In this document: positions 24,571 to 32,503 of the stretch, in pieces
Layout: each line of letters begins with the position of its first letter
How positions within the stretch are numbered: position 1 is the stretch's first letter
From: Acidovorax sp. 210-6
Lineage (GTDB): Bacteria; Pseudomonadota; Gammaproteobacteria; Burkholderiales; Burkholderiaceae_C
Assembly (NCBI RefSeq): GCF_010020825.1
Contig: NZ_JAACJE010000001.1
Coordinates: 3,348,001 to 3,412,000, forward strand
Direction of reading: 5' to 3'
DNA length: 64,000 bases
Notes under the pieces: generated by a model
Seen by the model: only the letters and a program-made list of their open reading frames with translations
What the model was told of the DNA's origin: nothing
Database searches by the model: none
Program-made: the position numbers and the translations under genes

Positions 24571-24691
24571 GGCAGCGTCATCACGCAACGCATGGCAGGG
24601 CGGGCACCGGGCGCAACTGCGAGAGCTGACCCAGGCGCTGAATGCCGAGCTGGCCGAAATGCGCAGGATCAACAACATGGCGCGGGGTTGA
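24467..24691 (+). CDS. Small STGPRTPEGK-motif protein
   Basis: 74 residues starting MATPWTPERRQRQAELIRQW after a TTGGAGC ribosome binding site. It contains STGPRTPEGKAASSRNAWQG, a motif I know from many small uncharacterised proteins of phages and genomic islands; its function is unknown. It overlaps the end of the preceding gene by 104 bases in a different frame. The motif match makes this frame the safer of the two in the overlap. Confidence 0.65.
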   Translation: MATPWTPERRQRQAELIRQWQPWKQSTGPRTPEGKAASSRNAWQGGHRAQLRELTQALNAELAEMRRINNMARG

Positions 24692-24786
24692 TCGAGGGCG
24701 GGCGCTAGCATGCCGGGGGGAGGGGGAAAGTCTGGGCATGCGACTTGAGTGACACCCTGCAGTTCCGCACGCACAGAAAAAATCCC

Positions 24787-24806
24787 CGTTTGAAAACAAT
24801 CAAACG
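24787..24806. promoter_or_regulatory. Inverted repeat upstream of the secreted-protein gene
   Basis: CGTTTGA-AAACAA-TCAAACG, a perfect 7-bp inverted repeat with a 6-base spacer, 57 bases before the cargo gene. It could be an operator or a weak terminator. Confidence 0.4.
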
Positions 24807-24862
24807 AAAATTCCCCAGTCAAAGCTAGATGCTTTCCTTGGCTTACGCAGACTAGGAACAAC

Positions 24863-25345
24863 GTGAACTTCAAAACCATCTGCGCACTGTGCGCATTGCT
24901 CGCCACAACGGGCGCATATTCGCAACAAGCGGACATCGCAACGTGCAGAAGCCCTGCGGGTAAGGTGTACCGACATTTCAGCGGCATCGTGGAAAAGGCA
25001 GATGCCGGATGGTCAGATGAAAAAATCTCAGAGGGAGTTTTGACGCTCGTGCGGACATCAAACGGGACGCTGGACATGCTGTTCATAGATGCCCGCAACA
25101 AACCCATCAGCATGACGCAGGACGGAGCAAAGCTCGTGCTGCTCAGGTCATCCGACAAGTCAATTTCGATTCTTGCGCACTACGCAGGCGCGACCACTGA
25201 GATTTACTCGTTCTTTCAAGAGAAAGACGGGCGAAATAGATACAGCGTTCTCACCAGCAGAACAGGACCGCAGGCCGTGGTGGAAAAGAGTAGCGTAATG
25301 CTCGGCGTATGCGACCCAATCAGATTTGACCTGCTGCCGCGATAG
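24863..25345 (+). CDS. Secreted hypothetical protein (element cargo)
   Basis: 160 residues. MNFKTICALCALLATTGAYS is a Sec signal peptide, with cleavage expected near AYS-QQ. The mature part has two cysteines (ATCRSP and GVCDPI), probably a disulphide, and a beta-rich pattern (GTLDMLFIDARN, SISILAHYAG, NRYSVLTSRTG). I recognise no family. The gene is AT-richer than its neighbours and stands apart from the replication operon by 171 bases, with its own upstream inverted repeat. This makes it a likely cargo gene expressed in the integrated state. Confidence 0.7.
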   Translation: MNFKTICALCALLATTGAYSQQADIATCRSPAGKVYRHFSGIVEKADAGWSDEKISEGVLTLVRTSNGTLDMLFIDARNKPISMTQDGAKLVLLRSSDKSISILAHYAGATTEIYSFFQEKDGRNRYSVLTSRTGPQAVVEKSSVMLGVCDPIRFDLLPR

Positions 25346-25437
25346 GTGCGCGTGTAGGTACGCGGGCGAAGGAACGACGAGAGCGACACCGAATCCTCCG
25401 TAGACTTTTCGCAACGGAAGGGAGACACCTTCACAAA

Positions 25438-25457
25438 TGACGGTACTTTTGACGGTA
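25438..25457. repeat. Right-end TGACGGTACTTT direct repeats (arm-type sites)
   Basis: TGACGGTACTTT occurs twice in tandem (from 25438 and from 25450). The second copy includes TTTGACGGTA, identical to the decamer at 18285-18294 near the left end. Confidence 0.6.
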
Positions 25458-25511
25458 CTTTTCAAGTAGAAAAATCAAAAATCCAGCATCTATGCGGCTT
25501 TCAAGCTGCCA

Positions 25512-25527
25512 TTCGATTCCTGTCGAG
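25512..25527 (+). other. Right attachment site (attR core)
   Basis: Exact 16-base copy of the tRNA-Arg sequence at 18139-18154. The bases that follow (CCCAACGG) do not complete a tRNA acceptor stem, so the chromosomal side is either diverged or rearranged. Confidence 0.65.
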
Positions 25528-25614
25528 CCCAACGGAAACATGGGGACATTGCGACGGCTGCGCATGGGCCATGCGCTGACGTGCCCCGCGCCCCATGCCT
25601 TCGATTCGCAGCCC

Positions 25615-25650
25615 CTTTGCGCTGCAACAGGGTCACTGTGCAGCGCAAAG
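25615..25650 (-). terminator. Strong hairpin downstream of dadA
   Basis: CTTTGCGCTGCA and TGCAGCGCAAAG form a 12-bp perfect stem around a 12-base loop, seven bases beyond the dadA stop. There is no T run on the dadA side, so it may terminate inefficiently or stabilise the mRNA end. Confidence 0.6.
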
Positions 25651-25657
25651 CACACTC

Positions 25658-26968
25658 TTACGCCACGCTGCCGGCGGCCGTCCGACCCTGCAAGGCTGGG
25701 ACGCTGCCAAGGTAGCGGTCCACCGACAGGCCTTCGGTGGAGATCCCGGTCTTGCGGCCGGTGACGATGTCGGCCAGGAGTTGCCCCGAACCGCAGGCCA
25801 TGGTCCAGCCCAGCGTGCCGTGCCCCGTGTTCAGGTACAGGTTCCTGTGCGGCGTGCGGCCCACAATGGGCGTGCTGTCGGGTGTCATGGGGCGCAGGCC
25901 GGTCCAGAACTCGGCGCGTGCCAGGTCGCCGCCGGGGAAGAGCTGGCGCGTGACCATCTCCAGCGTGGCGCGGCGCTGCGCGCGCAACGTCTTGTCAAAG
26001 CCCGACAGTTCGGCCATGCCACCTACGCGGATGCGGTTGTCAAAGCGTGTCAGCGCAATCTTGTAGGTTTCGTCGAGGACCGTGGAGACGGGTGCCAGCG
26101 CCTCGTCCTGGATCGGGATGGTGAGCGAATAGCCTTTGACCGGGTACACCGGGATGTCCAGCCCGCTGGACAGCAGCAACTGGCGCGAGTAGCTGCCCAT
26201 GGCCAGCACGTAGCGGTCGGCCTTGACCACCTCCCGGTCTGGTGTGGCCAGCTGCACGCCATTGACGGCGCCCTGCCCGTCAAACAGCAGCGCGTCCACG
26301 CTGGTGTTGAAGCGGAACTGCACGCCCAGCTCCTGCGCCATGCGCGCCAGGGCGTTGGTGAACTTGAAGCAGTCGCCGGTTTCGTCCTGCGGCAAACGCA
26401 GGCCGCCGGCGATCGGGGCACCGGCCCGGGCCAGCGCGGGCTCGGCCTGGCACACGCCCTTGGCGTCGAGCATTTCGTAGGCAATGCCGCACTCCTTGAG
26501 CACGGCGATGTCGCGCTCGGCCTGGTCCACCTGCTTTTGCGAGCGGAACAACTGCAGCGTACCGGCCTGGCGGCCTTCGTAGGCAATGCCGGTGTCGGCA
26601 CGCAGCTGGGTGATGCACTCGCGGCTGTAGTTGGACAAGCGCAGCATGCGCTCTTTGTTGACCGCATAGCGCTCGGCCGAGCAATTGCGCAGCATCTGGG
26701 CCATCCAGCGCAGCTGGAACAATGTGCCGTCAGGCCGGATGGACAGTGGCGCGTGCTTTTCGAACATCCACTTGAGCGCCTTGACCGGGATGCCGGGCGC
26801 GCCCCAGGGCGTGGAGTAGCCGAACGAGACCTGGCCGGCATTGGCAAAGCTGGTGTCCAGGGCCGGGCCCTCCTGCTGGTCGATGACCGTGACCTCGGCG
26901 CCCGCGCGGGCCAGGTAGTAGGCGGTGGTCACACCAATCACGCCCGCACCCAATACGACAATTTTCAT
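25658..26968 (-). CDS. dadA: D-amino acid dehydrogenase
   Basis: 436-residue FAD enzyme that oxidises D-amino acids, chiefly D-alanine, to keto acids and feeds electrons to the respiratory chain. The N-terminus [20 protein letters not shown] carries the GxGxxG dinucleotide-binding motif. Also typical are [20 protein letters not shown] and, near the end, [14 protein letters not shown] and [16 protein letters not shown]. Full family length. It is divergent from an Lrp-type regulator gene, the usual control partner of dadA. Its downstream side faces the integrated element. Confidence 0.95.
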   Translation of the reverse strand: MKIVVLGAGVIGVTTAYYLARAGAEVTVIDQQEGPALDTSFANAGQVSFGYSTPWGAPGIPVKALKWMFEKHAPLSIRPDGTLFQLRWMAQMLRNCSAERYAVNKERMLRLSNYSRECITQLRADTGIAYEGRQAGTLQLFRSQKQVDQAERDIAVLKECGIAYEMLDAKGVCQAEPALARAGAPIAGGLRLPQDETGDCFKFTNALARMAQELGVQFRFNTSVDALLFDGQGAVNGVQLATPDREVVKADRYVLAMGSYSRQLLLSSGLDIPVYPVKGYSLTIPIQDEALAPVSTVLDETYKIALTRFDNRIRVGGMAELSGFDKTLRAQRRATLEMVTRQLFPGGDLARAEFWTGLRPMTPDSTPIVGRTPHRNLYLNTGHGTLGWTMACGSGQLLADIVTGRKTGISTEGLSVDRYLGSVPALQGRTAAGSVA

Positions 26969-27026
26969 GGCATGTCTCCGATGTACGATGAATGATCGTG
27001 ACTTTACGGATTTTCAGGCATATCTT

Positions 27027-27054
27027 TTGCTGAAATAATGCTCTACTACAGCAA
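27027..27054. promoter_or_regulatory. Candidate Lrp operator between dadA and lrp-type gene
   Basis: TTGCTG-N16-CAGCAA, an inverted repeat around an AT-rich centre, in the 126-base divergent spacer. Lrp-family sites are imperfect palindromes of this kind. Confidence 0.4.
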
Positions 27055-27094
27055 TAGCTGCCGTTTTGATTGTCAAACCTCTGCATGAACAACA

Positions 27095-27571
27095 ATGTCT
27101 GAACTCGACTCCATCGACCGGCGCATCCTGGACCTCTTGCAGCAGGACGGACGCCTGACCATGACCGAACTGGGCGAGCGTGTCGGCCTGTCCACCTCCC
27201 CCTGCTCACAACGGGTCAAACGGCTGGAGGCGCAGGGCGTGATCAAGGGCTACCACGCACGCGTCAACCCGGCCGCGCTGGGCAAGAACCTGCTGGTGTT
27301 CGTGGAAATCACCCTGGCACAGAAATCCGAGCACATCTTCAAAAAGGTGCGCGACGAGTTGCAGAACATGCCCGAGGTGCTGGAATGTCACCTGATCTCG
27401 GGCAGCTTCGACTACCTGGTCAAGGTGCGCCTGACCGACATGTCGGAATACCGGCACCTGCTGGGCTCCATCCTGCAACACATGCCGGTGCCAGCGCAGT
27501 CCAACAGCTATGTGGTGATGGAGGAGGTCAAAGAAAGCTTCGTGATCCCCGTCCAGCGAGGAAAGGTCTGA
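27095..27571 (+). CDS. Lrp/AsnC family regulator (probable dadA regulator)
   Basis: 158 residues with an N-terminal helix-turn-helix (LDSIDRRILDLLQQDGRLTM, ELGERVGLSTSPCSQRVKRL at about 4-46) and a C-terminal RAM ligand-binding domain (LVFVEITLAQ, VLECHLISGSFDYLVKVRLT). Very close in character to Lrp of beta- and gammaproteobacteria. Divergent placement next to dadA suggests it senses alanine or another amino acid and controls dadA. The start is the ATG at 27095, which gives the standard short N-terminus. Confidence 0.92.
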   Translation: MSELDSIDRRILDLLQQDGRLTMTELGERVGLSTSPCSQRVKRLEAQGVIKGYHARVNPAALGKNLLVFVEITLAQKSEHIFKKVRDELQNMPEVLECHLISGSFDYLVKVRLTDMSEYRHLLGSILQHMPVPAQSNSYVVMEEVKESFVIPVQRGKV

Positions 27572-27710
27572 CGCGGCTGGGAAGGGCCCCGATGGCTTCT
27601 ACGACGGTCCCACATGAACGACCGCAGCAGAAGCAGCGCCACATACCGTCGGTAGCACGTGGCTTCCAGCGCACAGCCCCCACTGCACCGGTGCGATACC
27701 AAAGATCACA

Positions 27711-27749
27711 AAGAAAAGGGCCGCACGTTCTTGGAACGGTGCGGCCCTT
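27711..27749 (-). terminator. Terminator of tRNA-Thr
   Basis: AAGGGCCGCAC and GTGCGGCCCTT form an 11-bp stem. On the minus strand it is followed by TTTTCTTT, a good intrinsic terminator for the tRNA-Thr transcript. Confidence 0.8.
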
Positions 27750-27753
27750 GATG

Positions 27754-27828
27754 TGGTGCCGATTGTCGGGATTGAACTGACGACCTACCGCTTACAAGGC
27801 GGTTGCTCTACCACTGAGCTAAATCGGC
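27754..27828 (-). tRNA. tRNA-Thr (anticodon TGT), CCA encoded
   Basis: Read on the minus strand: acceptor GCCGATT pairs with AATCGGC, D arm AGCTCAGTGGTAGAGCA, anticodon stem ACCGC/GCGGT around CTTGTAA, T arm with GTTCAATCC, then ACCA. It reads ACA/ACG codons. It lies 28 bases downstream of sspB and may share its transcript. Confidence 0.95.
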
Positions 27829-27856
27829 GAGAGAGGTATTGTAAAGCCCCGCCAGC

Positions 27857-28345
27857 TCACTTGACACGCTTGAGCGCGGGCCGTGTGGGCGAAGCCGGGG
27901 GTGGCCCGGGGGGATGCGGGTCGCTGTCCTCGTCGCCCGGCTCGCTGCTGACCAGCTGCACCAGGCGGCTTGGATCGGCACTGGATACCGGCGCCGCAAA
28001 AGTGGCGGGCGGCGGCGCCATGTCTTCCGCGGGAGGGAAGGCCATGCCCTGCCCGTTTTCACGGGCGTAGATGGCAATCACCCGGCCCACGGGCACCATG
28101 ATGTCGCGCGCCACGCCGCCAAAGCGGGCCTTGAAGCTGATGTAGTCGTTGCCCAGTTGCAGGCTGCCCGTGGCATCAAAGCCGACATTGAGCACGATCT
28201 CGCCATTGTTGACGTACTCCATGGGCACCTGCACGGTTTCGTCCACGCGCACGGCGATGTAGGGCGTGAAGCCGTTGTCCGTGCACCATTCGTGCAGTGC
28301 ACGGATGAGATAGGGGCGCGTGGAGGTGGTTTCCAGGGCGTTCAT
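27857..28345 (-). CDS. sspB: ClpXP protease specificity-enhancing factor SspB
   Basis: 162 residues. SspB delivers ssrA-tagged proteins to ClpXP. The N-terminal substrate-binding domain is clear: STRPYLIRALHEWCTDNGFT, PYIAVRVDETVQVPMEYV and ISFKARFGGVARDIMVPVG. The C-terminal half is disordered and acidic, ending PTRPALKRVK, which corresponds to the short ClpX-docking tail LRVVK. The ATG at 28345 matches the family start. It lies 37 bases downstream of sspA, the standard sspAB operon. Confidence 0.95.
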   Translation of the reverse strand: MNALETTSTRPYLIRALHEWCTDNGFTPYIAVRVDETVQVPMEYVNNGEIVLNVGFDATGSLQLGNDYISFKARFGGVARDIMVPVGRVIAIYARENGQGMAFPPAEDMAPPPATFAAPVSSADPSRLVQLVSSEPGDEDSDPHPPGPPPASPTRPALKRVK

Positions 28346-28382
28346 GGGCGAGGAGGCTGCAGGGGTTGGGCGACGGACAGTC

Positions 28383-28994
28383 TTACTTGCGCATGACCTT
28401 TTCGGAGGGCGTGAGCGCCTCGATGTAGGCTGGGCGCGAGAAGATGCGCTCGGCGTACTTGAGCAGCGGCGCCGCGTTCTTGGACAGTTCGATGCCGTAG
28501 TAATCCAGGCGCCACAGCAGCGGTGCAATCGCCACGTCGAGCATGGAGAAGTTCTCGCCCAGCATGTACTTGTTCTTCAGGAACACGGGGGCGAGCTGCG
28601 TCAGGCGATCGCGGATGTGGGCGCGGGCCTTTTCCAGGGCTTTTTCGTTGCTCTTGGAGGCACGCGATTCGAGCGTGCCGACGTGCACGAACAGTTCCTT
28701 CTCGAAGTTGAGCAGGAACAGGCGCACGCGGGCGCGGTCCACCGGATCGCCAGGCATGAGCTGGGGGTGCGGGAAGCGCTCGTCGATGTACTCGTTGATG
28801 ATGTTCGATTCGTACAGGATCAGGTCACGTTCAACCAGGATGGGAACCTGCCCGTAGGGGTTCATCACGCTGATGTCCTCGGGCTTGTTGTAAAGATCCA
28901 CGTCGCGGATTTCAAAGTCCATGCCTTTTTCGAACAGCACGAAACGGCAACGGTGGGAGAAGGGACAGGTGGTTCCCGAATAAAGCACCATCAT
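28383..28994 (-). CDS. sspA: Stringent starvation protein A
   Basis: 203 residues of the glutathione-transferase fold. SspA binds RNA polymerase during stationary phase and stress. The N-terminal thioredoxin-like domain reads MMVLYSGTTCPFSHRCRFVL, then NPYGQVPILVERDLILYES. The C-terminal helical domain contains FSMLDVAIAPLLWRL. The family lost glutathione activity. First gene of the sspA-sspB unit and downstream of the bc1 operon, a common arrangement in beta- and gammaproteobacteria. Confidence 0.95.
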   Translation of the reverse strand: MMVLYSGTTCPFSHRCRFVLFEKGMDFEIRDVDLYNKPEDISVMNPYGQVPILVERDLILYESNIINEYIDERFPHPQLMPGDPVDRARVRLFLLNFEKELFVHVGTLESRASKSNEKALEKARAHIRDRLTQLAPVFLKNKYMLGENFSMLDVAIAPLLWRLDYYGIELSKNAAPLLKYAERIFSRPAYIEALTPSEKVMRK

Positions 28995-29102
28995 GGCGAG
29001 TAGCTCCTAAAAACCAAAGGAGTGGAGCGCTCGCAAGCGCCCACTCCGTAGAGAAATGCACCGCCGCCAGGGCGGCGGCGGTGGCCAGGTCGAGACCGGG
29101 CC

Positions 29103-29846
29103 TTACTTGACGTCTTTCCAGTAGGCTGCGTTGAGCTTCCAGGCGAAGAATGTCATGACGAACAGGAAGCCCAGCACCCAGATGCCCAGGCGGACACGCG
29201 TGCCCTGGGCAGGCTCACCCATCCACTGCATGTAGGCCACGAGGTCGCCGATGGCGGCATCGTAGTCCTGCGCGCTCATGGAGCCGGGCGTGATCTGCTC
29301 GTAACCCTTGAAGGCGTGGGTGGTTTGGTCGAACACCGCACGGCGCTCACCCTGCAGTTGCCACAGGGGATGCGGCATGCCTACGTTGGGGAACAGCACG
29401 TTGTTCCAACCCGTGGCCTTGGCCTCATCACGGTAGAAGGAGCGCAGGAAGGTGTAGAGGTAGTCGGCACCCGTACCACCATGGCCGGCGCGCGAGCGAG
29501 CGATCACGGTCAGGTCGGGCGGGTTGGCGCCGAACCATTCCTTGGCCTGCTTCGGATCGATGTTAGCCTTCATGGTCTCACCGATCTTGTCCGTGGTCAG
29601 CAGCAGGTTGTCCTTGATCTGCTGCTCGGTCAGGCCGATGTCCTTGAGGCGGTTGTAACGCATGAACGCGGCCGAATGGCAGCCCACGCAGTAGTTCACG
29701 AACAGCTTGGCACCATTCTGCAGGGCAGGCAGATCGTTGAGCTTGTTGGGCGCCTTGTCCCAAGGGATGGTGCTACCGCCAGCAGCGTGCGCCGCGCCAG
29801 CGGCCAGACCCAGGGCTGCAATGAACGAGAGAATGATTTTTTTCAT
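29103..29846 (-). CDS. petC: Cytochrome c1 of the bc1 complex
   Basis: 247-residue precursor with signal peptide MKKIILSFIAALGLAAGAAH. The single haem motif CVGCH is at about residues 47-51. A conserved PNVGMPHPLW segment precedes the axial Met region. One C-terminal anchor helix (WVLGFLFVMTFFAWKLNAAY) holds it in the membrane. Third gene of petABC. I chose the ATG at 29846, preceded by a GGAG; an ATG at 29867 in frame would add seven residues and overlap petB. Confidence 0.95.
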   Translation of the reverse strand: MKKIILSFIAALGLAAGAAHAAGGSTIPWDKAPNKLNDLPALQNGAKLFVNYCVGCHSAAFMRYNRLKDIGLTEQQIKDNLLLTTDKIGETMKANIDPKQAKEWFGANPPDLTVIARSRAGHGGTGADYLYTFLRSFYRDEAKATGWNNVLFPNVGMPHPLWQLQGERRAVFDQTTHAFKGYEQITPGSMSAQDYDAAIGDLVAYMQWMGEPAQGTRVRLGIWVLGFLFVMTFFAWKLNAAYWKDVK

Positions 29847-29863
29847 GGTGGGTTGACTCCGGC

Positions 29864-31279
29864 TCAATGCGCTTTGTAGGTGACACGGTCGGGCACCGGC
29901 TTGGTCTCACCCTTGGCACTCCACCAGGGCATCAGCAGGAAGAAGCCGAAGTACAGCAGCGTGCCGACCTGCGAAACGCGCTCGCCCACAGGCGACGGCG
30001 GCTGCACACCCAAGTAGGCCAGGATCACGAAGTTGACCACGAACACGGCATACACGTACTTGTGCCAGCTCGGACGGTAGCGGATCGACTTGACCGGGCT
30101 GTTGTCCAGCCAAGGCAGGAAGAACAGGATGATCACGGCGCCGCCCATCACGACCACGCCCCAGAACTTGGCGTCAATGGCCAGCATGAGGGCCACGACC
30201 ACCGCAGCAGCCACGGCGACGATGCCCTTGAAGAGCACCGGCATGCGCGCCTTGAACACACCAAACGCCGCAGCCAGCACCACGCACGCGACCAGCGCAT
30301 ACATCATCTCGGCGGTGATGGCGCGCAGCATGGAGTAGAACGGCGTGAAGTACCACACCGGGGCGATGTGTGCCGGCGTGACCATGGGGTCGGCCGGGAT
30401 GAAGTTGTTGTACTCCAGGAAGTAGCCACCCGCCTCAGGGGCAAAGAAGACCACGGCCGAGAACACCATCAGGAACACGCAGACACCGAAGATGTCATGT
30501 ACCGAGTAGTAGGGGTGGAACGGAATGCCGTCCGCAGGTGCATTGGGAGACCAGCGGTTGCCCTTGGGGCCCTTCTTGATTTCCACGCCGTCGGGGTTGT
30601 TGGAACCCACATCGTGCAAGGCCAGCAAGTGCGCCACGACCAAGCCCAGCAGCACCAGGGGCACGGCGATCACGTGGAAACTGAAGAAGCGGTTCAGGGT
30701 GGCATCGGACACCACATAGTCACCACGGATCAGCAGCGCCAGATCAGGACCCACGAGCGGGATGGCAGCAAACAGGTTCACGATCACCTGGGCGCCCCAG
30801 TACGACATCTGGCCCCAGGGCAGCAGGTAGCCCATGAAGGCTTCGGCCATCAACGCCAGGAAGATGGCGCAGCCGAAGATCCAGACCAACTCACGCGGTT
30901 TGCGGTAGCTGCCGTAGAGCAGGCCGCGGAACATGTGCAGGTACACCACGACAAAGAATGCCGAGGCACCCGTGGAGTGCATGTAGCGAATCAACCAGCC
31001 CCAGGGCACGTCGCGCATGATGTACTCGACCGACTCGAAGGCCTTGGCGGCGTCGGGCTTGTAGTGCATCACCAGGAAGATGCCGGTGACGATCTGGATC
31101 ACCAGCACCAGCAGGGCCAGCGAGCCGAAGATGTACCAGAAGTTGAAGTTCTTGGGTGCGTAGTACTCCGACATATGGACGCGATAGGCGTCGAATGCCG
31201 TGGGAAAGCGGTTCTCAAACCAGTTGGTGAGCTTGGCGCCCGCCGAGGCGTTGGGGGAAATTTCCTTGAATTCGGCCAT
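29864..31279 (-). CDS. petB: Cytochrome b of the bc1 complex
   Basis: 471 residues. The central membrane subunit carries haems bL and bH on eight helices. The N-terminal b6-like half has GSLALLVLVIQIVTGIFLVM, WLIRYMHSTGASAFFVVVYL and HMFRGLLYGSYRKPRELVWI. The PEWY-like loop of the quinol site appears as APVWYFTPFYSMLRAI. Full-length single-chain form, as in proteobacteria. It is 14 bases after petA and 17 before petC. Confidence 0.96.
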   Translation of the reverse strand: MAEFKEISPNASAGAKLTNWFENRFPTAFDAYRVHMSEYYAPKNFNFWYIFGSLALLVLVIQIVTGIFLVMHYKPDAAKAFESVEYIMRDVPWGWLIRYMHSTGASAFFVVVYLHMFRGLLYGSYRKPRELVWIFGCAIFLALMAEAFMGYLLPWGQMSYWGAQVIVNLFAAIPLVGPDLALLIRGDYVVSDATLNRFFSFHVIAVPLVLLGLVVAHLLALHDVGSNNPDGVEIKKGPKGNRWSPNAPADGIPFHPYYSVHDIFGVCVFLMVFSAVVFFAPEAGGYFLEYNNFIPADPMVTPAHIAPVWYFTPFYSMLRAITAEMMYALVACVVLAAAFGVFKARMPVLFKGIVAVAAAVVVALMLAIDAKFWGVVVMGGAVIILFFLPWLDNSPVKSIRYRPSWHKYVYAVFVVNFVILAYLGVQPPSPVGERVSQVGTLLYFGFFLLMPWWSAKGETKPVPDRVTYKAH

Positions 31280-31293
31280 GGTGGGGTCCTCGA

Positions 31294-31893
31294 TTAGGCT
31301 TTCTTGTCTTCACCGATGAGCAGGCGCGTATCCGACAGATACATGTGCGGCGGGATTTCGAGGTTGTCCGGCGAAGGCTTGTTCTTGAACACACGGCCGG
31401 CCATGTCGAAGGTCGAACCGTGGCAGGGGCACAGGAAGCCACCCTTCCAGTCGTCGGGCAGCGAAGGCTGAGGACCGGGCGTGTATTTTTCAGAGGGCGA
31501 GCAGCCCAGGTGCGGGCAGATGCCCACGGCCACGAGGACTTCGGGCTTGATGGAGCGGTGGCCGTTGCGCGCGTAGGCTGGCGTGAACTCGTCGGGCTTG
31601 CGCTCGGACTTGGGATCGGCGAGCTGCGCATCCAGCGCAGGCAGATCGGCCAGCTGCTCGGGCGTGCGCTTGATGATCCAGACCGGCTTGCCGCGCCACT
31701 CGACGATGGCGCGCTCACCGGGTTTGAGCTGAGAAATGTCCACTTCAACCGCAGCACCGGCGGCCTTGGCCTTCTCGGAGGGCTGGAAGGTACTCACGAA
31801 CGGAACGGCGGTTGCTACGCCGCCCACAGCGCCCGCGCAGCCGGTCGCGATCAGCCACGTCCGTTTGCTGGAGTCGATTGGAGTGTCACTCAT
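31294..31893 (-). CDS. petA: Rieske iron-sulfur subunit of the bc1 complex
   Basis: 199 residues. The N-terminus KRTWLIATGCAGAVGGVATA forms a Tat-type or uncleaved anchor helix. The [2Fe-2S] ligands are in CPHLGCSP and CPCHGSTFD. It moves electrons from quinol to cytochrome c1. First gene of petABC. The Tat pathway that exports such folded Rieske proteins is also encoded in this window (tatABC). A TACAAT on the minus strand (31936-31941) is a possible -10. Confidence 0.95.
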   Translation of the reverse strand: MSDTPIDSSKRTWLIATGCAGAVGGVATAVPFVSTFQPSEKAKAAGAAVEVDISQLKPGERAIVEWRGKPVWIIKRTPEQLADLPALDAQLADPKSERKPDEFTPAYARNGHRSIKPEVLVAVGICPHLGCSPSEKYTPGPQPSLPDDWKGGFLCPCHGSTFDMAGRVFKNKPSPDNLEIPPHMYLSDTRLLIGEDKKA

Positions 31894-32049
31894 GGGGGTC
31901 CTCTATGATCATCGCTAGGGTTGGGACAACCGTAAATTGTAGCGGACTGCAATGAACCAACCGCCGCTTTCTCGCGCAGTCATGACCTGGATCGAAAATA
32001 CGGCGATTGCGTGATACTGCGGGCTTGTCGTTTTGAAAGGAATCGAACC

Positions 32050-32487
32050 ATGGGAATGATGCAGGAATTTCGTGAATTCGCCATCAAGGGCAACGTCATC
32101 GACTTGGCCGTGGGCGTGATCATTGGCGGCGCCTTTGGCAAGATCGTTGACTCGGTGGTGTCCGACCTCATCATGCCGGTGGTGGGCCTGGTGTTCGGCA
32201 AGCTGGATTTCTCCAACCTGTTCCTGGTGCTGGGCACCGTGCCCGAAGGCACGGCCATGACGCTGGATGCGCTCAAGAAGGCGGGCGTTCCGGTGTTTGC
32301 CTATGGCAACTTCATCACCGTGGCGGTGAACTTCTTCATCCTGGCGTTCATCATCTTCATGATGATCAAGCAGATCAACCGCCTCAAGCGCGAGGCCCCT
32401 GCGGCCCCCGAAACGCCCGCCGCCCCCGCTCCCACGCCCGAAGACATCGTGCTGCTGCGCGAAATCCGCGACAGCCTCAAGCGCTGA
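32050..32487 (+). CDS. mscL: Large-conductance mechanosensitive channel
   Basis: 145 residues with the MscL signature [20 protein letters not shown] and [20 protein letters not shown] in helix 1, helix 2 [20 protein letters not shown], then a proline/alanine-rich linker and a C-terminal helix [10 protein letters not shown]-like bundle. It opens under membrane tension and releases solutes on hypo-osmotic shock. GAAAGG precedes the ATG. Divergent from petA and convergent with pdxA. Confidence 0.96.
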   Translation: MGMMQEFREFAIKGNVIDLAVGVIIGGAFGKIVDSVVSDLIMPVVGLVFGKLDFSNLFLVLGTVPEGTAMTLDALKKAGVPVFAYGNFITVAVNFFILAFIIFMMIKQINRLKREAPAAPETPAAPAPTPEDIVLLREIRDSLKR

Positions 32488-32503
32488 GCACCTGCGCCGA
32501 GTT

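Larger units (their letters stand above)
18139..25527 (+). mobile_element. P4-type integrated element (satellite-like), about 7.4 kb
   Basis: Bounded by the 16-bp direct repeat. Gene order: integrase, noncoding region, two AlpA-like regulators, a small protein, a TOPRIM/DUF3987-type replication protein, three unknown proteins and a secreted protein, all on the plus strand. No capsid, portal, tail, terminase, lysis, mobilisation or type IV secretion gene is recognisable. This resembles phage satellites of the P4 kind or a minimal integrative element. Decamers TTTGRCGGTA lie inside both ends and are candidate integrase arm sites. Confidence 0.8.
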
